Assembly: GCA_963721365.1 (NCBI GenBank) | Contig: CAVRJE010000007.1 | Coordinates: 124,001-188,000 of the forward strand | Length of the DNA stretch: 64,000 bases | Source: CAIQPS01 sp963721365 | Lineage (GTDB): Bacteria; Actinomycetota; Thermoleophilia; RBG-16-64-13 | Reading direction: 5' to 3' | Part shown: piece after piece, positions 58,256-64,000 of the stretch | Layout of the letters: each line of letters begins with the position of its first letter | How positions within the stretch are numbered: the stretch's first letter is position 1 | Notes under the pieces: generated by a model | Seen by the model: the letters and a program-made list of their open reading frames with translations, nothing else | Database searches by the model: none | What the model was told of the DNA's origin: nothing | Position numbers and translations under genes: made by a program

Positions 58256-59719
58256 ATGCTGGTCAGGCTGGGACTGGTGGAACAACGACACAAAGCGGTG
58301 CTCGAGGTCTTGGGCGGCGCGACAGTCACCGACGTAGCTCTGCGTTATGGCGTGACCCGCCAGACCGTGCACCGCTGGCTGAAGAGCTATGCCCGCCAAG
58401 GACTCGGCGGTCTTGTCGACCATCCTTCCCGGCCGGACAGCTGTCCCCACCAGATGCCGCCTCCGATCGAAGCTCGGATCGTGGACCTCAGGCGTTCTCA
58501 TCCGCTCTGGGGCCCGCGGACCATCCGTCACCAGCTCGCCCGAGAAGGGGTAGACCCACTTCCCGGGCGCTCCTCCGTGTATCGATGTCTCGTCCGTCAT
58601 GGCCTGGTCGACCCCCAGAAGCGCAGAAGGAAACGAGAAGACTATCGTCGTTGGGAAAGGAGCCGTTCCATGGAGCTCTGGCAGATGGACATCATGGGTG
58701 GGGTGAAGCTGGAAGGGGGAAGGGAGCTCAAGATCATCACCGGCCTGGACGATCACTCCCGTTTCTGTGTCTCGGCTATGCTCGTTCCTCGGGCGACAGC
58801 CCGGCCGGTGTGCGAAGCCCTGGCCCAGGCCATGCGCCGCCACGGCGTGCCCGAGCAGATCCTCACCGACAACGGCAAGGTGTTCACCAGCCGGTTCGGG
58901 CCGGGGAGGGGAGAGGTGCTCTTTGACCGCATTTGCCGGGAGAACGGGGTCAAGCACCTCCTCACCGCTCCCCGTTCGCCCACGACCACCGGCAAGGTGG
59001 AGCGCTTTCACAAGACGCTGAGACGGGAGTTCCTTGCCGGGCGCACGTTTGCTTCCCACGAAGAGGCCCAAGCGGCTCTTGATGCCTGGGTGGACTCCTA
59101 TAACACCGAGCGCCCCCACCAGGGGATCGGCATGGTGGCGCCCGAGAAGCGCTTCGCCTTGGCTCGAGCTGAAGCGCACGATCTTGTTGTCCCTGGTCTC
59201 GAGGAGCCGGCAGAGGCGCCCGAGAGTCGGGAGCGAGACGTGAGGCGGGTGACCCGGTCAGTGGCAGCAAGCGGAAAGATCAGCCTGGCCACCTTTGACT
59301 ATCACGTGGGCCGTTTCCTTTCGGGCGAGACCGTCGATGTGGAGATCGACGACCGCCTGGTGCAGGTCTTCCATCGGGGCGTTCTGGTGGCCACACACGC
59401 CCGCCGGCATCCCATCGAAGCCGAACCGGCCAACTGGCGCAGGCGACCCCAGCCGAGAAAAGCCCAGGCCCGCACGGTGGGGATCCCGGTCATCCGCAAG
59501 GTCGATCCCCATGGCGATGTCAGCTTCGCGGGCACCGCCTATCGGGTGGGGAACGGCTATAAGCGCAAAGACGTCGAGGTCAGGCTTCTGGGAGACACGG
59601 TCCAGATTCTCTTCGAAGGCAAGCTCATCCGCACGCATGCGGCCCGGCATGACCGCCAGAAGGAGCACGGGGCCTTCGCCAATCCCGGGGGCCGTCCCCG
59701 GAAGGAGAAGGCCTCATGA
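58256..59719 (+). CDS. IS481-family DDE transposase
   Basis: A 487-residue transposase. N-terminal helix-turn-helix VTDVALRYGVTRQTVHRWLK; rve-type DDE core with Asp145 (LWQMDIMGG), Asp205 (ILTDNGKVF) and Glu249 (GKVERFHKTLRREF); then a C-terminal SH3-like beta domain with VDVEIDDRLVQVFHRGVLV. ATG 58256 follows GGGGAGGTCGACACC. The frame is intact, so the element may be active. IS481 proteins are usually shorter; this long C-terminal form is close to Mu/IstA-like variants. Confidence 0.93.
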   Translation: MLVRLGLVEQRHKAVLEVLGGATVTDVALRYGVTRQTVHRWLKSYARQGLGGLVDHPSRPDSCPHQMPPPIEARIVDLRRSHPLWGPRTIRHQLAREGVDPLPGRSSVYRCLVRHGLVDPQKRRRKREDYRRWERSRSMELWQMDIMGGVKLEGGRELKIITGLDDHSRFCVSAMLVPRATARPVCEALAQAMRRHGVPEQILTDNGKVFTSRFGPGRGEVLFDRICRENGVKHLLTAPRSPTTTGKVERFHKTLRREFLAGRTFASHEEAQAALDAWVDSYNTERPHQGIGMVAPEKRFALARAEAHDLVVPGLEEPAEAPESRERDVRRVTRSVAASGKISLATFDYHVGRFLSGETVDVEIDDRLVQVFHRGVLVATHARRHPIEAEPANWRRRPQPRKAQARTVGIPVIRKVDPHGDVSFAGTAYRVGNGYKRKDVEVRLLGDTVQILFEGKLIRTHAARHDRQKEHGAFANPGGRPRKEKAS

Positions 59720-59750
59720 AGAAATCGACAAAACCGTCGGGGCCGGGTTG

Positions 59751-59773
59751 ACTGTAACAAGGGTACCGGAGCC
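59751..59773. repeat. Inverted 23-bp repeat at IS right end
   Basis: The reverse complement begins GGCTCCGGTACCC and ends TTACAGT, matching the left-end unit at all but a few positions. A partial second copy follows at 59774-59785. Confidence 0.8.
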
Positions 59774-59932
59774 AAGGTGTAACACGGGTGGTGGGACTTG
59801 ACATGCACGGAAAGTACACGCCGCGGTCGTTCGCCACTCGGATAGACTCGCCACGGGGCCAAAGTGTGGCGCGTCGAGAATGTTGTTGCACGCCGAGTGG
59901 CTCCCGCTCCTACCTCGAAAGTTATAGGATGA

Positions 59933-60157
59933 ATGGGAGGCGGAGGCCACTTCGGTGGCTCGCTGCTTGCCGGTGGCGAACTGGCTGAGGAGTGGGCCGA
60001 GATGCTCTTCAGCGATCTCAACAAGCGAACACTCGAGGTGCTCGACCTGGAGGCAACAGGTCTCTATCCGGGTGGAACCGACCGCATCATCGAAGTCGCG
60101 ATTTTGCGGGTCGCGAATGGCCAGACCAGGGTTGGCTATCAAGGACTGAGGGATTGA
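59933..60157 (+). pseudogene. Truncated DEDD-type 3'-5' exonuclease
   Basis: A 74-residue remnant of a DnaQ-like exonuclease. It holds only the ExoI motif, EVLDLEATGLYPGGTDRIIE and VAILRVANGQ, then stops; the ExoII and ExoIII motifs are missing. The Gly-rich start GGGGHFGGSLLAGG may be native. ATG 60002 is an alternative start. It lies 46 bases before the coiled-coil gene, suggesting that an exonuclease once preceded that pair. Confidence 0.65.
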
Positions 60158-60202
60158 CTAGTGATTAGCGTCTACTTCGGAAGCGCTAGGAGGTAGCTCA
60201 GG

Positions 60203-61469
60203 ATGGCCCGACGCGGTTTTCTTCGCGGAACTGCAGCATCAGATGACAGGTCGCCGCCCGCGAACAAGAGCGACGCGCACGGGAAGCCGAGCGAGCGCGC
60301 AATGCCGCATACCGTGCGCAGAGCAAGCCCAGAAAGGCGGAGGAACGCGCAACTGCGCAGTTTGCTCGCGCCAGCGCGGCCGACCAGAAGCGGCTTGCCA
60401 AGGAAGCTCGAGAAGCACATATTGCCGCGATGGAGGCCGAGGTGGAGAGGCGAAACTTCGAACTGTCCCAGCGATATGGCGAGATCGACTCGTTACTTTC
60501 CGCGACACTTGACGTCGATGACTACGTGGACTTGGCCACGCTGCGCACCGTCGCTGAGCACCCGCCGTTCGACCGGGCCGACCTCGAGAGCTCCGGTCCC
60601 ACCACCGAGCCCGATTCCTGATCCACCCGAGCCGATCTTCGCGCCACCCGCTCCGCCTCAGGGCCTCAAAGGGTTGCTCGGTGGCAAGAAGCACGAGAAG
60701 GCAGTCGCCGAGGCCGCCGCCGCGCATGAGGTCGCAGTCGCGCAATGGAAATCCGCATTGGTTGAGGCCGAGTCAGCTCGCAAGGCCAGAGCGCGCTGGC
60801 ACGCTGATCAGGAGGCCAAGCGAGTGGCGGCACTCGAGGTGGAGCGGGCCCGATACGCGAAGGAATGCGCGGAACGCGAAGCGGCGGTGGCGGAGCGGAA
60901 CAAGGCGATCGACACGCTGATCGCAGACCTCGGCTACGGCGCGGTTCATGCCGTTCAAGAGTACGTGTCGATTGTGCTATCCAACTCGGTCTACCCGGCT
61001 CATTTTCCGGTTGAGCACGATTTTGAGTTTGACCCCGCGACTGCGGAGCTACGGCTGAGGGTGCTGGTGCCCGGCCCCGACAAAGTGCCCACCACGAGCG
61101 CATACAAGTACACGAAGTCTACCGATGAGATTACGACTACAACTCTCTCGCAGAAAGCGTGTAAGGACCGATACACAAATGCCGTGCTCCAGGTCGCGCT
61201 CCGGTCGATGCACGAGGTGTTCGAGGCCGACCGCCGTGGGCTGATCAAGACGATATCGTTGCAGGTCGGGACGGAGGCAATCGACCCCGCGACTGGTCGG
61301 GAAAGCTACATTCTCTTCGTGGCAGTCGGCGCTGACTCGCGATTCGTTCCTCGAGTTGAATCTCTCCAACGTTGTTCCTGCCGCGACTCTCAATCACCTC
61401 GGCGCAGTTGTCTCCAAGAGCCCGTATGACCTCGTCGCCGTGGATCCTTCGGGAATCCGCCGGTCATGA
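60203..61469 (+). CDS. Coiled-coil protein of unknown function (several frame breaks)
   Basis: Starts MARRGF at ATG 60203 after AGGAGGTAGCTCAGG. Corrected across frame breaks near 60220, 60250, 60595 and 61335, it gives a basic Arg/Ala/Glu coiled coil (AAREQERRAREAERARNAAY), a conserved middle (LLSATLDVDDYVDLATLRTV, HPPFDRADLE), a Pro-rich linker with GLKGLLGGKKHEKA, a second coiled coil, and a globular C-terminal domain (GYGAVHAVQEYVSIVLSNSV, HDFEFDPATAELRLRVLVPG). About 420 residues. It resembles a family seen in actinobacterial accessory regions, whose role I do not know. The stop overlaps the next gene (ATGA). Confidence 0.65.
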
Positions 61470-62817
61470 CCGACGACCGACTCGTCTTCAATCCGCCGCC
61501 CGGATGGCCCAAGCCTCCCGACGGCTGGGTGCCACCAAAGGGGTGGTCGCCGGATCCTGCGTGGCCTGACCCACCGGAGGGCTGGCAACTGTGGCTGTCA
61601 GCTGGCTCCAGCAGCGACGAGGTGGGCGACCCGTCGCGAGGCGGCCAACCGACCTCTGCTGAAGCGACGTCACACAGGAACCTCGTTGTCCGCCGATGTG
61701 GATCGCAGGATTGCGCTCCTGGAGGCAGAGAATGCTGCACTGCGGGCGCAGCTTGAAGCTGTTGCATCCGCGAGCTGACGTCGTCGTCCTTGACGACGAA
61801 AGGGTTCTTCAGGAAGTCGGGATCTATCGCTACCACCATCCGCTTGAGAATGCAGCCGCCTACAAGGACCGTCTGGACGAGCTGAGCGGTCGCATCGCAG
61901 ATCTCGTCAAGACCAACCGCGCGATTGAGATGTCGAACATGTTCACCTTCGACAACTCGTTGGCCAAAGGTCGCAAGATGGCTAGCGACCTCGCCAAGCT
62001 GATGCTGCGAGCCTACAACGCGGAAGTGGACAACAGCCTGCGTTCCCTGCGTGCAGGCAACGTTGTGACCGCCAAGAGGAGGATTGACGCGTCGCGGGAT
62101 GCCATTAGGAAGCTCGGCGCGATGATGCAGATGCATATTAGCGATGCGTTTCACGCACTGCGTCTCGAAGAGATCGAGCTGACGGCTGACTACCTGATGA
62201 AGAAGCAGGAGGAGCGTGAAGCGGCCATCGAGGAACGTGCGCGTCTCCGCGAAGAGCGGAAGGTTGCGGCCGAACTCGCGGAGGAAAGAGCAAGGCTCGA
62301 CAAGGAGCGGAGCCACCTGCTGAACGCACTAGAGGCGCTAAGGAGCAGCGGATCAACAGACGCCGAGTTGGAGCGGAAGCTCACTGAGCTCGACGAGGCA
62401 ATTGCGCAGAACGATTACCGGGCCGCGAATATTCGAGCCGGCTATGTCTACGTGATTTCGAACAGAGGCGCTTTTGGCGAGAACGTGGTCAAGATCGGTC
62501 TAACTCGTCGCCTGGAGCCACTCGACCGAGTTAACGAACTGGGTGGTGCGTCCGTTCCTTTCCGCTTCGATGTACACGCCCTGTTCTTCTCCGAAGACGC
62601 CGTCACCATCGAAACCGAACTGCATCAGCACTTTGCGGCCCGACGCCTTAATCAGGCGAACCTACGCAAGGAGTTCTTCTTCGCTAGCCCGGGCGAGGTG
62701 CGCGCAGCGCTCGTGTCCAAGGTCGGCAACCTCTTGGAGTTCGTAGAGCACCCTGAATCGATTGAGTACCTCCAAAGCGTTCGCTATTGGCCGGACCCGC
62801 AGAAACACGCTCAATGA
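61466..62817 (+). CDS. DUF4041 / GIY-YIG (T5orf172) domain protein (frame breaks)
   Basis: N terminus has tandem Pro/Trp-rich units (NPPPGWPKPPDGWVPPKGW). Two frame breaks near 61690 and 61780 precede RIALLEAENAALRAQLEAVA (coiled coil) and the DUF4041 region from VLQEVGIYRYHHPLENAAAY to about 62380. The C-terminal GIY-YIG-like T5orf172 domain reads GYVYVISNRGAFGENVVKIG, LTRRLEPLDRVNEL and ETELHQHFAARRLN, keeping the Tyr, Arg and Glu positions of the nuclease fold. About 450 residues. Proteins of this type occur in phage and defence settings; a nuclease role is inferred. Confidence 0.75.
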
Positions 62818-63087
62818 GCACCCTGAACTGGAACAGGCCCCTGCTTGAACAAGGAAAGCAATTCCAGGCATGGTTGGTCGAAGGCCGGTGCTCCCGCCCG
62901 TTTACACCACGTTGACAACCCTCTAGAAATTCTGCAACGGACGGGTTTCTGTTGGGGCCACCGGTCTAACTATCCGATGGTCGCGGATCGCAGGTTCAGA
63001 GCCTCCCCTCGCTACTATGGAGAAAAGGCCCAGGAAACCCGGTCTTGACGTTGCTGCGGGTGAGCGCACTCAGGCGGACGCTCTCGT
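62818..63087. other. Intergenic stretch, no feature seen
   Basis: About 270 bases between the DUF4041 gene and the end of the convergent LacI gene. No gene, hairpin with T-run, or clear repeat is visible; a 67-residue frame here lacks any family resemblance. Confidence 0.4.
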
Positions 63088-64000
63088 CTACCCTGAGCCG
63101 CGCTCCACGAAGGTTGGCGCCAGCGAAACGCGCGAAGGCATTCCATTCTTGGAGAGAATGATCGAGAGCAACATCTCCGCAGCGGTGCGGCCCAGTTGGA
63201 CAGCCGGAACTCGCACAGTACTCAGCGGCGGCCGGGTGTGCTCGGCTACGATGATATCGTCGTACCCTACTACGGCGACGTCCTCGGGGCAGCGTAGGCC
63301 TGCCTCTCGGATCGCTTGCAGCGCTCCGATTGCCATGAGGTCGTTGTGCGCGAAGACCGCTTCCGGCGCTCGTCCGTCGCGAAGGACTTGTTCCATCAAC
63401 TGCCGGCCTCCGTCGATGTTCGGCCGGGTCGTGCGCAAATGTGGGTGCGACGCTTCAAGCCCCAGCCTTGCACACTCTGCGGCGAAGCCGGCTGCGCGGT
63501 CATCAAACGTGGATACACCTGGTGGGCCGCAGAGTTGGACTACTCTCGTTCGGTGGCGGCCGGCAAAATGCTGCGCGATGAGAGCGGCCCCATGGCGTTC
63601 GTCGAACACGACCGCGGGGACGTCAAGATCATGAAGGTAGCGCAAGGCGAGAACCAGGGGGAGGCGGCCGCGGAGCTTGGCAATCAGATCGGAGTTCTCC
63701 GATGTGGCGGCCGTGATGATGAGGCCGTCTACTCTTCGCTGCAGCAAGTGAGCCAGGATCTGCTCAAGACGTCTCGGCTCGTCCTGAGTCTCGGTCAGGA
63801 GGGCCATCATCCCCTTTTCGTATAGGGCGTTCTCGATGCCCTGGAAGACGTCCCCGGCGTAAGGGTTGACCAAGTCGGCGACGATCACGCCAACCGTGTC
63901 TGTCTTGCCGCGCCTGAGCGCGCGCGCGCGCTCGTCGCGCACGTAGCCGAGGGCAGCGGCCGCCCGCAAAACCTTCTTCCGGGTCAGCTCGGCGACAAGA
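63088..64000 (-). CDS. LacI-family transcriptional regulator, partial at window edge
   Basis: A LacI/GalR regulator missing its first helix-turn-helix residues beyond the right edge. Visible are the end of the DNA-binding domain with the hinge (LTRKKVLRAAAALGYVRDER), the start of the ligand domain TVGVIVADLVNPYAGDVFQG, FAHNDLMAIGALQAIREAG, and AVVGYDDIIVAEHTRPPLST. These fit a sugar-responsive repressor. The frame is open to position 64000. Its target genes are outside the window. Confidence 0.92.
   Translation of the reverse strand, partial: LVAELTRKKVLRAAAALGYVRDERARALRRGKTDTVGVIVADLVNPYAGDVFQGIENALYEKGMMALLTETQDEPRRLEQILAHLLQRRVDGLIITAATSENSDLIAKLRGRLPLVLALRYLHDLDVPAVVFDERHGAALIAQHFAGRHRTRVVQLCGPPGVSTFDDRAAGFAAECARLGLEASHPHLRTTRPNIDGGRQLMEQVLRDGRAPEAVFAHNDLMAIGALQAIREAGLRCPEDVAVVGYDDIIVAEHTRPPLSTVRVPAVQLGRTAAEMLLSIILSKNGMPSRVSLAPTFVERGSG

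Larger units (their letters stand above)
58104..59773 (+). mobile_element. IS481-family insertion sequence
   Basis: The element contains one transposase gene flanked by copies of a 23-bp unit in opposite orientation (three on the left, one full on the right). The outer ends are approximate: a few more bases on each side (to about 58092 and 59785) also show weak inverted similarity. No target-site duplication was recognised by eye. It lies just past tRNA-Lys and marks the start of the accessory segment. Confidence 0.75.

Noticed and set aside
60002..60157. A functional small exonuclease
   Set aside because: Only the ExoI motif remains; ExoII and ExoIII are missing, so it cannot be a complete DEDD nuclease.

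Overview
The window reads as a piece of a high-GC chromosome from a deep-branching, anaerobic member of the Actinomycetota. This is inferred from the GC-rich codon choice, many GTG/TTG starts, the ribosomal block rpsF-ssb-rpsR-DUF2232-rplI-dnaB, a PASTA kinase, and anaerobic enzymes (2-oxoacid:ferredoxin oxidoreductase, NuoE/NuoF-type modules, a multiheme cytochrome c). No 16S rRNA is present, so the placement is tentative.

Layout. 1-6.2 kb (minus): an electron-transfer operon with por gamma, delta and alpha subunits, a ferredoxin, NuoE-like and NuoF-like proteins, and a 2Fe-2S/GltD-like flavoprotein that runs off the left edge. No por beta subunit is present. 6.4-11 kb (plus): a TPP-riboswitch operon with thiamine pyrophosphokinase and a YkoF/E/D/C-type ECF importer. 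11-12.8 kb (minus): a PknB-type kinase with a PASTA repeat and a C-terminal galactose-binding-like domain. 12.8-16.8 kb (plus): a PHP phosphoesterase and the AmmeMemoRadiSam trio. 16.8-25.4 kb (minus): UPF0182, Hsp20, Lon, archease and the RNA ligase RtcB, preceded by an MBL-fold hydrolase. 25.5-28.8 kb (plus): a thiol-redox cluster behind a CsoR-type operator, holding thioredoxin, a small thioredoxin-fold protein with an in-frame UGA, FmdB, Lgt, a TlpA-like lipoprotein with UGA at its redox-active cysteine position, and CcdA. 29-33 kb: the ribosomal/replication block. 33-54.5 kb: a purine cluster (purA, D, E, B, S, Q, L, F, M, N, H) broken up by vapBC, a 17-heme cytochrome c and a riboswitch-controlled vitamin B12 importer. 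54.8-57.6 kb (minus): an amidohydrolase, a class I glutamine amidotransferase and a b-type-cytochrome-like membrane protein. 57.9 kb onward: tRNA-Lys with its own promoter and terminator, followed by an accessory island (IS481-family element, truncated exonuclease, coiled-coil protein, DUF4041/GIY-YIG protein) and the edge of a LacI-type regulator.

How it fits together. The thiol cluster looks like one unit: Lgt lipidates the TlpA-like lipoprotein, CcdA can carry reducing equivalents from cytoplasmic thioredoxin to it, and a CsoR/CstR-type repressor site controls the promoter. Two riboswitches (TPP and cobalamin) identify the two vitamin import systems. The best candidate for something new is the pair of in-frame UGA codons at 27784 and 26073, each followed by a stem-loop with bacterial SECIS-like geometry.

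Caveat. About twenty genes are split by single-base frame breaks although their protein sequence is otherwise conserved. The breaks cluster in some stretches (7.6-9.8, 50-57, 60-62 kb) and are absent from others (29-37 kb). I read most as sequencing or assembly indels and annotate whole genes across them, with the break positions stated.
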